From Streptomyces sp. NBC_00448 (lineage in GTDB: Bacteria > Actinomycetota > Actinomycetes > Streptomycetales > Streptomycetaceae), in assembly GCF_036014115.1 (NCBI RefSeq), contig NZ_CP107913.1:5255001-5319000 (forward strand): DNA of 64,000 nucleotides. Reading direction: 5' to 3'. The notes below the pieces were generated by a model. It did no database searches. It was not told the DNA's origin and saw only the letters and a list, made by a program, of their open reading frames with translations. This document shows, in pieces, positions 41,576 through 50,661 of the stretch. The position numbers and the translations under genes are program-made. Each line of letters begins with the position of its first letter. Within the stretch, counting starts at the first letter, position 1.

Positions 41576-43918
41576 TCATTCGTGGCCGACGCCGTCGGGC
41601 AGCAGGGCGGCGGCCAGGGCGGTCGGGCCGTGGGCGGCGGCCCCCCGCGCGTACGCGACCGCGTACCCGTCGTCGCCCAGTGCCGCGCGGGCCGTCCGCT
41701 CGCAGCGGTCGCGTATCGGCTGGAGTTCCGGCGCCCCGCGCTGCGGGTGGCCGACGCTGCGCCAGTACGCCCCGCCGGTGCCGTAGACCGACGCGGCCTG
41801 TTCGGCGCGGCCGGCGGCGGCGAGCGCGGCGGCCAGCAGGTCGAGGCCGAGCGCTATGCCGAAGGAGTCACCGAGCAGGTGCTTGCTCTCCAGCATGGTG
41901 CGCGCGTACGCGACCGCGTCCTCGGGCTCGGCGGAGAAGAGGGCCACGACGGACAGCTGGTAGTCCAGGTAGGAACGCGTCCACACCTCGCCGATCTCCA
42001 CGCAGTGCCGGCGCAACTCCAGTGCCCGCGTCCGGCCTTCGGCGAAGTCGCCCAGCGCGGTGAGCGAGAGCACCTCGACGAGGTGGCAGCGCAGCCGGTC
42101 GGGGGTGTCGAACGCGGAGCCGGGGACGGAGTCCAGCGCGTGGCTGCGGAGGGTGCCGGGAACGTAGCCCGGGGCGGACCCGAGCGCTTCCCGTACGGCG
42201 TCCAGGGCCGTACGCGACTGCCCGGTGAGCATGCCCAGCAGGCCGGTCAGGCAGGCGGCGGCGGCCAGGTCCTCGCTGTCACCGCGCATCGCGACCATGG
42301 CCTGCACCCGGTCGCTGATGTCGGCGGCGCGGTCGTACTCGCCCTGGAGGGTGAGGGTCGCGCCGAGTCCGATCAGGGCGCGGGTGCGGGCGGGGCCGGG
42401 CGCGGTGTGCTGCTCCAGGGCGCGTTCCAGGTAGGACCTGGCCTCTTTGAGGTGCCCGCAGCAGGTCCAGAAGTAGACCAGCAGACCGGCGAGTTCGGCG
42501 GCCGCGTCGCTGTCGTGGTCGAGCCAGTGGTCGAGCGCCGCGCGCAGGTCCGGGTGGGCGTCCTCGATCCGCCGGTAGCCGAGGAGCTGGTCGCGCCCGG
42601 ACCAGGCGGCGTCGGCCCAGCGGGCGAGCCCGGTGAAGTAGTCGGCGTGCCGGTACTGCGTGCCGGCGACCTCGCCGAGCTCGCACAGCCAGGTGTGGCC
42701 GTACTCGCGGATGGTGTCGAGCATGCGGTAGCGGTCGCCGGAGCCGGCGTTCGGAGCGGTGGCGGATACGGGTACGGGAGTGGGCGCGGGACCGGGTGCG
42801 CGTACGGGGCCGTTGCCGGACGGCGGTACGGTGCCGGGACCGGACCCGGTTCCGGGCCCGGACTCCGCGCCCGGTCCGATCCTGCGGACGACGGACTGGG
42901 CCACCAGCCGCTCCAGCGTCGGCGCCACGGCCGCGGCGCCGAGCGGACCACCGGCGGCGACGGCCTGGGCCGCGGCGAGGTCGAACGCGCCGCGGAAGAC
43001 GCTCAACCGCGCCCACAGCAGCCGTTCCAGCGGCGCGCACAGCTCGTGGCTCCAGCCGATCGTGGTGCGCAGCGTCTGGTGCCGGCGCGGCCAGGCGTAC
43101 CCGGACGAAGCAAGCGTGTCGAAACGCGAGCCGAGCCGTTCGGCCACCTCGGCGACGGCACCCGGCCCGACCGAACCGACCCGTGCGGCGGCCAGTTCGA
43201 TCGCCAGCGGAATGCCCTCCAGACGGCGGCAGACCGCCTCGGCCGCCTCGGCCGCGCCCGGCTCGGCCAGCGGCGCGCGGCCCAGCCGGTCGGTCACCCG
43301 GTCGGTGAACAGCGCGAGCGCGTCGGGACCGTCGGCCGGCAGCGGCAGGACCTCCACGAGTTCCTCGACCGCCGAGCCCAGCGGGCGGCGGCTGGTCGCC
43401 AGCACCGTCAGCCCGGGGGCCGCGGTCAGCAACTCCCCGACCAGATAGGAGCACGCGTCGATCAGGTGCTCGCAGGAGTCCAGTACGAGCAGCAGCCGCC
43501 GGTCCGCGAGCCACTCGCTCAGCGCGTCCAGCGGCATCCGCAGCGAGTGGTCCGCGAGGTCCACCGCGTCGCTGACGGTGGAGAGCAGCAGCTCGGAACT
43601 GTCCAGGGTGCTGAGGTCGGCCCACCAGGCCCCGTCCGGAAAGTGCCCGCGCCCCGCGCCCGCCTCGCGTTCCGCGCCTCCCGGGACCCCCGCGCCCGCC
43701 TCGCCCGAACCGGCCCCCGTATCCGCCTCCCCCGGGCCGCCCCCGGTATCCGCCTCCGCCGCTGCAAGTGCTGCCCGCTGCGCCAACCGCGTCTTCCCGA
43801 TCCCGCCGGGACCCGTCAGCGTCACCAGCCGGTGCCGGGCCAACGCCCCCCTCAACCGGCCGAGTTCCGCTCCCCGACCCACGAAACTCGATGTCTCCTG
43901 AGGAACGTTGCCCGTCAT
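41576..43918 (-). CDS. AfsR/NB-ARC-type ATPase with TPR region, no DNA-binding domain
   Basis: A 780-residue protein. NB-ARC/STAND ATPase: ETSSFVGRGAELGRLRGALA, Walker A VTLTGPGGIGKTRLAQRA (about 32-49), LLLVLDSCEHLIDACSYLVG (Walker B), LTVLATSRRPLGSAVEELVE, VCRRLEGIPLAIELAAARVG (GxP). A Pro/Gly-rich segment near residue 390 separates this from a TPR-like C-terminal half (YLERALEQHTAPGPARTRAL, ...). Relatives usually carry a BTAD or LuxR HTH at one end; neither terminus has one here. A regulatory ATPase acting through a partner is inferred. Confidence 0.85.
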   Translation of the reverse strand: MTGNVPQETSSFVGRGAELGRLRGALARHRLVTLTGPGGIGKTRLAQRAALAAAEADTGGGPGEADTGAGSGEAGAGVPGGAEREAGAGRGHFPDGAWWADLSTLDSSELLLSTVSDAVDLADHSLRMPLDALSEWLADRRLLLVLDSCEHLIDACSYLVGELLTAAPGLTVLATSRRPLGSAVEELVEVLPLPADGPDALALFTDRVTDRLGRAPLAEPGAAEAAEAVCRRLEGIPLAIELAAARVGSVGPGAVAEVAERLGSRFDTLASSGYAWPRRHQTLRTTIGWSHELCAPLERLLWARLSVFRGAFDLAAAQAVAAGGPLGAAAVAPTLERLVAQSVVRRIGPGAESGPGTGSGPGTVPPSGNGPVRAPGPAPTPVPVSATAPNAGSGDRYRMLDTIREYGHTWLCELGEVAGTQYRHADYFTGLARWADAAWSGRDQLLGYRRIEDAHPDLRAALDHWLDHDSDAAAELAGLLVYFWTCCGHLKEARSYLERALEQHTAPGPARTRALIGLGATLTLQGEYDRAADISDRVQAMVAMRGDSEDLAAAACLTGLLGMLTGQSRTALDAVREALGSAPGYVPGTLRSHALDSVPGSAFDTPDRLRCHLVEVLSLTALGDFAEGRTRALELRRHCVEIGEVWTRSYLDYQLSVVALFSAEPEDAVAYARTMLESKHLLGDSFGIALGLDLLAAALAAAGRAEQAASVYGTGGAYWRSVGHPQRGAPELQPIRDRCERTARAALGDDGYAVAYARGAAAHGPTALAAALLPDGVGHE

Positions 43919-43955
43919 GACCTCAGCCTGACACCAACCGGACACGGAGGGAAAC

Positions 43956-45287
43956 TCACCCGTCACTCCGGTCCCCGGCCTCGGCGCGGGGCGGGAGTTC
44001 GAGGCCGAGGTTCTCGCGGAGGGTGCTGCCCGTGTAGTCGTCGGCGACGACCTTGCGTTTGCGCAGTTCGTTGAGGAGCCCGTTGACCACGAAGTCGTGC
44101 TGACGCGGGTCGGCGAGGCCGCTGAGCGAGATCACGTCGAGCACGCCGGCCCGGAAGCGTTCCTCGACGGCGTCGGCGAGTTGCTCGGGGGTGCCCGCGA
44201 CGGCCCAGTGCCCGGTATCCTGCGCGGCGATGACCAGTTCGCGCAGCGTGTAGCCCTGGCGGGCGTAGCCGGCGAAGATGTCGACGCGGCCGCGGCGGCG
44301 GTTGACCGTGGTGATGTCGGGCAGCAGGCTCTCCGGCAGCTTCGCGTCGAGCGGGAGCTCCGACAGGTCGACGCCGCCGCCGAGCATGTCGGCCACCTGC
44401 GCCCGGCCGCGTTCGAAGTCGATCGACTCCCGCTTGTCGCGGACCAGTTGGCGCACCTCCGCCTCGGTGGCGCCGTACGTCGCGTGGAACGAGCTGAAGA
44501 TCAGCGGCAGTCCGCCGGGCCGGCCGAACCGCTCGGCCTCGGCACGGATCTTCCGGGTGAAGTCCGTCGCGATGTCGAGGGTGGGGAGCGAGGTGAAGAC
44601 GATCTCGGCGTAGCGCGCGCCCAGCGCCCGGCCCGCCTCGGACTGCCCGGCCTGGATCTGCACGGGGCGGCGCTGCGGCAGCGGCGGGATGTTCAGCGGT
44701 CCGGCCACGGTGAAGTAGGTGCCGGCGTGGTCGATGGGGCGCACCCGGTCCGGGTGCAGCGTGGCCCGGCCGTCCGGGCCGGCGGTCAGCGCGCCCGGTT
44801 CCCAGCTGTCCCACAGCGCGTTGACGACCTCCAGCGACTCCGCGGCGCGCGCGTACCGCTCCTCGGGGCTGGGCAGGTCGCCCGGGCCGAAGTTCTCCTC
44901 GCCGACGGAGGAGGTCACCAGGTTCCAGGCGGCCCGCCCGTTGCTGACGTGGTCGAGAGTGCCGAACAGCCGGGCCAGGTTGTACGGGTGGTGGAAGGTG
45001 GTCGAGACGGTGGCGATCAGGCCGATCCGCGACGTCACCTGGCTCAGCGCCGAGACGAAGACCAGCGGCTCCTGCGACCCGATCGCGCCCTGGGCGCCGA
45101 AGCTGAGCAGGTCGGCGGTGAACAGCGCGTCGATCCGCGCCGCCTCGGCGAGTCCCGCCACCCGTATCGCGGTGTCCAGGGTGGAGCGGGCGGGGTCGAT
45201 CGCCAGGTCGTAGGTCTCCGACGTGCCGCCGGCGCCGGTCACGGTCTTCAAGGTCCTGGGCGGCTTCGCGCTCACAGTTGGTCCCAT
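43956..45287 (-). CDS. NtaA/SnaA/DszA-family FMN-dependent monooxygenase
   Basis: A 443-residue flavin monooxygenase of the luciferase-like NtaA/DszA branch: ARIDALFTADLLSFGAQGAI, PLVFVSALSQVTSRIGLIAT, VSTTFHHPYNLARLFGTLDH, NGRAAWNLVTSSVGEENFGP, PQRRPVQIQAGQSEAGRALG, YAEIVFTSLPTLDIATDFTR. Relatives cleave aminopolycarboxylates, sulfones, sulfonates or sulfides with reduced FMN. A leader peptide of the sulfur type lies 318 bases upstream, so organosulfur use is likely (inference). A 14-base palindrome CACCGCTGGCGGTG (45290-45303) touches the start region and may hide the ribosome site; GTG at 45275 is an alternative start. Confidence 0.9.
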   Translation of the reverse strand: MGPTVSAKPPRTLKTVTGAGGTSETYDLAIDPARSTLDTAIRVAGLAEAARIDALFTADLLSFGAQGAIGSQEPLVFVSALSQVTSRIGLIATVSTTFHHPYNLARLFGTLDHVSNGRAAWNLVTSSVGEENFGPGDLPSPEERYARAAESLEVVNALWDSWEPGALTAGPDGRATLHPDRVRPIDHAGTYFTVAGPLNIPPLPQRRPVQIQAGQSEAGRALGARYAEIVFTSLPTLDIATDFTRKIRAEAERFGRPGGLPLIFSSFHATYGATEAEVRQLVRDKRESIDFERGRAQVADMLGGGVDLSELPLDAKLPESLLPDITTVNRRRGRVDIFAGYARQGYTLRELVIAAQDTGHWAVAGTPEQLADAVEERFRAGVLDVISLSGLADPRQHDFVVNGLLNELRKRKVVADDYTGSTLRENLGLELPPRAEAGDRSDG

Positions 45288-45604
45288 CTCACCGCTGGCG
45301 GTGACGTCTCGGGGCGGGGGTTCAGGGGTTCAGGGGTTCTGGGGTACGGGAGTTCGGGGAATCGCGGGTACGCGGGTTCGTGGTTCCGCGGGCCCGTGAA
45401 CTCACGCGTGCACGCCTTCCCGGAGCCTTCACGGCGAAGGCGAAGGCGAAGGCGAGAGCGAAAGCGAAGGTGCCGAAGGCGAACGGGCGCCCGGGCAGCG
45501 AAAGTCGACCCCTTCCGGGCTCCCTGCGGACCTGCGGCGCGGCGCCGGCGGAAAAGGGCGCGCGTCGACCGCTCAGCGCAGGGGAGAGGCGGGGTGGGCC
45601 GTCG
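45288..45604. repeat. Leader/intergenic region with GCGAAG and GTTCAGGG repeats
   Basis: This 317-base gap between monooxygenase and leader peptide holds repeated GGTTCAGGG units (about 45318-45340) and an array of GCGAAG-like hexamers (about 45431-45482). On the transcribed minus strand the latter is CTTCGC-rich. An open frame on the plus strand (many AKAKA) is a by-product of the hexamers. No clear terminator with U-run. Confidence 0.5.
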
Positions 45605-45712
45605 TCAGCGACAGAGCGCGGTCTGGGTACGGCACAGGTCGACGTGACGCCGCTTCGTCCAGCCCGGCAGCGGAACCGCGGTCCCGGCCGGCCCGACGCG
45701 CGTTGCCCTCAC
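45605..45712 (-). CDS. Putative leader peptide upstream of the FMN monooxygenase
   Basis: A 35-residue ORF starting at GTG, MRATRVGPAGTAVPLPGWTK, then RRHVDLCRTQTALCR and stop. The RRHVDL...ALCR ending is the hallmark of actinobacterial putative leader peptides found before sulfur-assimilation and transport genes. GGGAG lies 5 bases before the GTG and a TTGACA promoter lies further upstream. Its two late Cys codons could sense charged tRNA-Cys by ribosome stalling (inference). Confidence 0.75.
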   Translation of the reverse strand: MRATRVGPAGTAVPLPGWTKRRHVDLCRTQTALCR

Positions 45713-45820
45713 GATGACTCCCATCGACCCGGGCGGCCGTCGAACGGCAGCCCTTCGACCCGCGGCTCAGGCGATCCGGGCGCCCGCGCGCCCCTCAGCC
45801 GCTCCTGACGGTACGGAACG

Positions 45821-45851
45821 AACGTACGCGGCAGACGGGCGGCCCTGTCAA
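45821..45851 (-). promoter_or_regulatory. Promoter of the leader peptide/monooxygenase unit
   Basis: Minus strand TTGACA (45846-45851) and TACGTT (45821-45826) with a 19-base spacer, about 110 bases before the leader GTG. Confidence 0.5.
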
Positions 45852-45972
45852 GACCGCACCCCGGGCCCCGATGACGAATACGTTTCATCTTCATTGACAG
45901 CCCTCGCCGTTCCCATCAGGATGACAGCCGTCTCACCGCTGTTCTGAAGGAGGCTGTCGCGGTCTCCTCTGA

Positions 45973-45984
45973 TGAATCGTTTCA
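45973..45984. promoter_or_regulatory. LacI-like operator before the rhamnosidase gene
   Basis: TGAATCGTTTCA is near-palindromic (one central mismatch from TGAAACGTTTCA); a related ACGTTTCA element occurs at 45880-45887. It sits just upstream of the ribosome site used by the GH78 gene, where a LacI/DeoR-type sugar repressor would block transcription. Confidence 0.45.
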
Positions 45985-45998
45985 TTCGGAGGCGTGGA

Positions 45999-48900
45999 AT
46001 GGCGCAGTCCCGACGGTCCGGTCACGGGCCCTTCCTGCTGCTGGCCGCGCTGACCGCATGGTTGACCGCGGTCGGCCTCGTCCTCGGGACCGCGATGCCC
46101 AGCGCCGCCGCGGGCCCAGCAGGTTCCCCCGGTTCCGCCGCCACCCGCGCCGCTCCTCACCACCTGACCGTCGGCGGCCTGACCGCCCCCGCCGACGTCG
46201 CGCCGGACGCCACCCCGCTGCTGGGCTGGCAGGTCGGCGCGGGCACGCAGCGCGCCTACCAGGTCGAGGTCGCCACCACCGCCGCCGCCCTGGTCGGCCG
46301 GCCCGACGTGTGGAACTCCGGCAAGGTCTCCTCTCGCGCCAACGGCACCGTCGCCTACGGCGGCCCCGCGCTGCGCCCCGCCGCCGGCTACGTGTGGCGG
46401 GTGCGCACCTGGGCCCCCTCGGGCGCCGCCTCCGCCTGGTCGGCCGCGGCCTCCTTCGGCACCGGCCCCGGCAAGGCGTGGCCGGGCGCCGCGCCCATCT
46501 GGGCCGGCAGCGCCTCCTGGAGCGACTACACCTTCCAGGGCAGCTTCGTGATCGACGCGAAGTACGCCAGCGTCACCTTCCGCGAGTCCGACACCCGCGA
46601 CTTCTACCTGTGGCAGTTCAAGGGCAACGGCGAGAACACCATCGCCCCGCAGGTCCAGAAGGACGGCGCCTTCTCCAACCTCAAGGCGGCCGAGCCGCTG
46701 CCCTTCGCGCTGGTCGACGGCACGGCGTACGACTTCCGCGTGGTGGCCGCCGGTGCGACCTTCACCACCTACCTCAAGGCCGCGACCGACACCGGGTGGA
46801 CCCTGGTGGACACCACCACCGACGCCACCTTCGCCTCGGGCGGCATCGGCTTCCGCACCGGCAGCACCGAACAGGCCACCTTCGACGACATCACCGTCAC
46901 CGCCCCCGACGGCACCGCGCTGTACGCCAACGACTTCAGCGACCCGGCGAACACCGACTTCAGCTGCGGCACCGTCACCGGCCAGGCGCTGTTCGTCGAC
47001 AAGAGCAAGAACTGCGGCACCGGCTTCGGCGGCGCCGACTGGGCGTTCCTGCGCGGCGACACCACCCTGGCGAAGGGCCGGCACATCGCCTGGGCGCACC
47101 TGTACGCGACCGGCTCCTCCACCACCCCCGGCCGCCAGTTCGTCTACAAGATGTGGGTCAACGGCCGCTTCGTGGGAGTCGGTCCGACCCGGCCGGTCGG
47201 CGCGGAGACCCGCTACGACGGCTACGACGTCACCTCGCTGCTGCGGCCGGGCGCCGCCAACACCATCGGCGCGCTCGCGTACACCACCAGCGACCAGCGC
47301 TTCCTCGCCGACCTCGTGGTCCGCTACACCGACGGCAGCACCCAGACCTTCGGCACCGGGCCCGGCTGGAAGGCGGCGAGCGGCGCCAAGGTGCTGCCGA
47401 GCGCGGGCAGCATCGGCACCAGCTACTACACCGCCCCGGTCGAGGACTTCGACGCCCGCGCCTACCCGACCGGTTTCGCCGCGCCCGGCTTCGACGACGC
47501 GTCGTGGCCGGCGCCCGTGGTCAAGAGCGCCTTCGCCGACCTGGAGCCGACCCCGACCGCCAAGGTCCAGCAGAAGCTGGAGAAGCCCGCGTCGGTGGTC
47601 GAGTACGCCCCGGGCGACTACTACGTCGACTACGGCCGCAGCTGGATCGGCGGCCTCTCGCTCGACCTCACCGGCAGCGCGGGACAGCAACTGGACATCC
47701 GCTACGGCGAGGTGCCCGCCGGCACCGACACCGTCCGCTACCAGACCTCCGCGGGCAACACCTACGAGGACACGTGGACGCTGAAGGCCGGCGGCCAGCA
47801 CCTGGAGACCTGGGGCCTGCGGGTCTTCCGCTACGTCCAGATCACCGGCGCCCCCACCGGCCTGCGCGCCGCGGACCTCACGGCGGAGGCGTACGTCTAC
47901 CCGTTCGACGAGTCGGCCGGCACCTTCGACTCCTCGGACAGCTCGCTCGACCAGGTCTGGACGCTGTCCAGGAACACCGTGGAGATGTCCGACCAGAACC
48001 TCTACGTGGACTCCTGGGAGCGCGAGCGCGGGGTCTACGAGGCCGACTCCTACCTCCAGTTGATGGCGAACCTCTACACCGGCGGCGACGCCTCGCTCGG
48101 CGACTACTCGCTCAACTTCCTCCTGTCGAGCCGCACCTGGCCGACCGAGTGGCCGATGTACCTGATCCTCGCCCTGCACGACAGCTACCAGACGACCGGC
48201 GACACCACCGCGCTGGCCGCTAACTACACCGCTCTGCAAGGGAAGTTGCCCGACCGGTGGTTCGACCCGGCGAGCGGGCTGATCCACAAGACCACCGGCG
48301 ACACCGGCGCCGGCAGCTGCAACGACTGCGACATCGTCGACTGGCCGGCCTCCGAACGCGACGGCTACGTCTTCAGCTCCTACAACACCGTGATCAACGC
48401 GATCAGTTACCGCAGCTACCGCGACATGGCCGACATCGCCACCGCGCTCGGCCGCACCGCGGACGCCACCGCCGACAACGCCAAGGCCGACGCGATCAAG
48501 TCCGCGGTGAACGCCACGATGTGGGACGCCGCCAAGGGCGCGTACCGCGACGGCCTCGACGACAGCGGCGCCCCGATCGACCACTACGCCGTGCAGGCAA
48601 GCGTGTTCGCCACCGCGTTCGGCCTCGCCGACGACCAGCAGGCCGCGCGGGTCGCCGACTACCTCGGCACGCGCGGCATGGCGTGCAGCGTCTACTGCGC
48701 CGCGTTCATGATCCAGGCGCTCTACGACGGCAACCGGCCGGACCTGGCGCACGGCATGCTCACCTCCACCGGCACCGACAGCTGGCTCAACATGATCAAG
48801 GCCGGCGCCGGGGCGACCATGGAGGCGTGGGACCTCTCCTTGAAGTCCAACACCACCTACTCCCACCCCTGGGCGGCCTCGCCCGCCTTCGACATCCCGC

Positions 48901-49307
48901 AGGACATGTTCGGCATCCGGCCGACCACCCCCGGCTACGCCACCTTCGACGTCAAACCCCAGCCGTCCGCGGTGCGTTGGGCCCATGTCACGGTGCCCAC
49001 CGGCAAGGGGAGGATCGGCGCGGCCTTCGACACCGCGGCCGGCGGCCGGGTCGACACCGGGGTGAGCGTCCCGCCCGACTCCAGCACCGACGTCTACCTG
49101 CCGGGCGGCTCGGCCACCGCCACCACCGTCTACCTGGACGGGCGCCGGGTCGCCGCCACGTACGGCAACGGCTTCCTGCGGGTCGCCGGGGTGCAGCCCG
49201 GCTGCCACGTCCTCACCACCGACCCGGGAGGGTCCGCCTACCGGGACACCAAGCTCACCGGCGTCTGTCCCGACGGCTACCGGGCCCCGGCGCGACACGG
49301 CCGGTAG
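45999..49307 (+). CDS. Secreted GH78 alpha-L-rhamnosidase
   Basis: A 1102-residue secreted protein. GGAGG 6 bases before the ATG fixes the start; an earlier in-frame ATG would lie across the operator. Signal: FLLLAALTAWLTAVGLVLGT, AMPSAAA. Then a fibronectin-like domain (HLTVGGLTAPADVAPDATPL, LGWQVG, WRVRTWAPSG), an inserted concanavalin-like domain (SVTFRESDTRDFYLWQFKGN), rhamnosidase N domains, and the (alpha/alpha)6 catalytic barrel starting at FDSSDSSLDQVWTLSRNTVE with SWERERGVYEADSYLQLMAN, the acidic cluster of GH78. It ends in a beta domain (WAHVTVPTGKGRIGAAFDTA). It releases L-rhamnose from plant or bacterial glycans. Confidence 0.9.
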   Translation: MAQSRRSGHGPFLLLAALTAWLTAVGLVLGTAMPSAAAGPAGSPGSAATRAAPHHLTVGGLTAPADVAPDATPLLGWQVGAGTQRAYQVEVATTAAALVGRPDVWNSGKVSSRANGTVAYGGPALRPAAGYVWRVRTWAPSGAASAWSAAASFGTGPGKAWPGAAPIWAGSASWSDYTFQGSFVIDAKYASVTFRESDTRDFYLWQFKGNGENTIAPQVQKDGAFSNLKAAEPLPFALVDGTAYDFRVVAAGATFTTYLKAATDTGWTLVDTTTDATFASGGIGFRTGSTEQATFDDITVTAPDGTALYANDFSDPANTDFSCGTVTGQALFVDKSKNCGTGFGGADWAFLRGDTTLAKGRHIAWAHLYATGSSTTPGRQFVYKMWVNGRFVGVGPTRPVGAETRYDGYDVTSLLRPGAANTIGALAYTTSDQRFLADLVVRYTDGSTQTFGTGPGWKAASGAKVLPSAGSIGTSYYTAPVEDFDARAYPTGFAAPGFDDASWPAPVVKSAFADLEPTPTAKVQQKLEKPASVVEYAPGDYYVDYGRSWIGGLSLDLTGSAGQQLDIRYGEVPAGTDTVRYQTSAGNTYEDTWTLKAGGQHLETWGLRVFRYVQITGAPTGLRAADLTAEAYVYPFDESAGTFDSSDSSLDQVWTLSRNTVEMSDQNLYVDSWERERGVYEADSYLQLMANLYTGGDASLGDYSLNFLLSSRTWPTEWPMYLILALHDSYQTTGDTTALAANYTALQGKLPDRWFDPASGLIHKTTGDTGAGSCNDCDIVDWPASERDGYVFSSYNTVINAISYRSYRDMADIATALGRTADATADNAKADAIKSAVNATMWDAAKGAYRDGLDDSGAPIDHYAVQASVFATAFGLADDQQAARVADYLGTRGMACSVYCAAFMIQALYDGNRPDLAHGMLTSTGTDSWLNMIKAGAGATMEAWDLSLKSNTTYSHPWAASPAFDIPQDMFGIRPTTPGYATFDVKPQPSAVRWAHVTVPTGKGRIGAAFDTAAGGRVDTGVSVPPDSSTDVYLPGGSATATTVYLDGRRVAATYGNGFLRVAGVQPGCHVLTTDPGGSAYRDTKLTGVCPDGYRAPARHGR

Positions 49308-49360
49308 GACGCGGTCGGGAGGGCACGGCCGTCAGGAGTGCGGTCGGTAGGGTGCGCCTT

Positions 49361-50533
49361 ATGCCGGATGTCGCCGCCCTGCCCCAGCCGTTCACCCCGT
49401 CGACCGACCCCGCGGCGCTGGCGGACCTGCGCGCGCGGCTGCGCGCGACCCGCTGGCCGGACGCGCCGGCCGACGCCGGCTGGTCGCTCGGCACCGACCT
49501 GGACTACCTCCGCGAGCTGGTCGCGTACTGGGCCGACGGCTTCGACTGGCCGGCGCAGGAGGCGGCGCTCGCCGCGCTCCCGCACTTCCGCGTCCGGCTC
49601 GGCGGCCTGGGCATCCACTTCGTCCACGCGCGGGCCGCGGCCGCCCCGGCCGGCACCGCCCTGCCGCTGGCGCTCAGCCACGGCTGGCCGGACTCGTTCT
49701 GGCGCTACGCGAAGGTCATCCCGCTGCTCACCGACCCCGGTGCGCACGGCGCCGACCCGGCTGACGCGTTCGACGTGGTCGTGCCCGACATGCCCGGCTA
49801 CGGCTACTCCGACCGCCCGACCGGCCCGCCGCTGAACTCCATCGCCGTCGCCGGCCTGTGGGCCGAGCTGATGGACGTCCTCGGCTACCAGCGGTTCGGC
49901 GCCGCGGGCGGGGACATCGGCAGCCATGTGAGCCGCTACCTCGGACTCGACCACCCCGAGCGGGTCGTCGCCGTGCACCGTACCGACGCGGGCGTGCCGG
50001 TCTTCGGCGGCGACCCGGCGGAGCTGGCACCCGAGGAGCGCGCCTGGTTCGACAGCGTCGCCGCGTGGGGCGGGGCCGAGGGCGCCTACGCCGCCATGCA
50101 CCGTACGAAGCCCCAGACCGCGGCCTTCGGCCTCACCGACTCGCCGGCCGGGCTCGCCGCGTGGATCGTCGAGAAGCTCCGGTCGTGGAGCGACTGCGGC
50201 GGCGACATCGAGCGCAGCTACACCAAGGACGAGATCCTCACCAACGTCACGCTGTACTGGCTCACCGGGACCATCGGGTCCTCGATGCGGATGTACGGCG
50301 CCAACGGCGCGATCCCGCCCGCCCAGCTCGCCCGCCGGGTCGAGGTCCCCTCCGGCTTCTCCCTCTTCCCCGGTGACATCGCCCGCCCCCCGCGCGCCTG
50401 GCTCGACCGCACCGCGAACGTCGCCTACGTCAACGAGCTCCCGCGCGGCGGCCACTTCGCGGCGTTCGAGGAGCCCGAGCTCTACGCCGAGGAACTGCGC
50501 ACCTTCTTCCGCCCCTTCCGGCGCGCGCTCTAG
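49361..50533 (+). CDS. Epoxide hydrolase, alpha/beta fold (EHN family)
   Basis: A 390-residue protein with the microsomal-type EHN domain (LPQPFTPSTDPAALADLRAR, ATRWPD...GWSLGTDLDYLRELV) and alpha/beta hydrolase core: oxyanion region SHGWPDSFWRYAKVIPLLTD, VVVPDMPGYGYSDRP, nucleophile AAGGDIGSHVSRYLGLDHPE, and C-terminal NELPRGGHFAAFEEPELYAE with the catalytic His. It opens epoxides to diols; natural substrate unknown. It follows the rhamnosidase by 53 bases but is unlikely to be functionally linked. Confidence 0.92.
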   Translation: MPDVAALPQPFTPSTDPAALADLRARLRATRWPDAPADAGWSLGTDLDYLRELVAYWADGFDWPAQEAALAALPHFRVRLGGLGIHFVHARAAAAPAGTALPLALSHGWPDSFWRYAKVIPLLTDPGAHGADPADAFDVVVPDMPGYGYSDRPTGPPLNSIAVAGLWAELMDVLGYQRFGAAGGDIGSHVSRYLGLDHPERVVAVHRTDAGVPVFGGDPAELAPEERAWFDSVAAWGGAEGAYAAMHRTKPQTAAFGLTDSPAGLAAWIVEKLRSWSDCGGDIERSYTKDEILTNVTLYWLTGTIGSSMRMYGANGAIPPAQLARRVEVPSGFSLFPGDIARPPRAWLDRTANVAYVNELPRGGHFAAFEEPELYAEELRTFFRPFRRAL

Positions 50534-50661
50534 AGGGCTCTGGAGGACGCCGCCGCGGATTCCCCCGGGGCGGGTTGTCGGTGCTCGCGGCTATCGTGGC
50601 CCGCGTCGCGGCATGCGCGGCCGGCGAAGGGGGCCGGTGATCGCGCAGGTCCGTTCTGTGA

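Noticed and set aside
45380..45808. Plus-strand 142-residue frame with AKAKAKA
   Set aside because: The Lys/Ala stretch comes only from GCGAAG repeats; it overlaps a convincing leader peptide on the other strand and has no ribosome site.
45933..49298. Open antisense frame of more than 1100 codons over the rhamnosidase gene
   Set aside because: GC-rich codon position bias opens the opposite frame; the translation is a Val/Gly/Arg-rich string without domains, while the plus strand gives a full GH78 enzyme with signal peptide.
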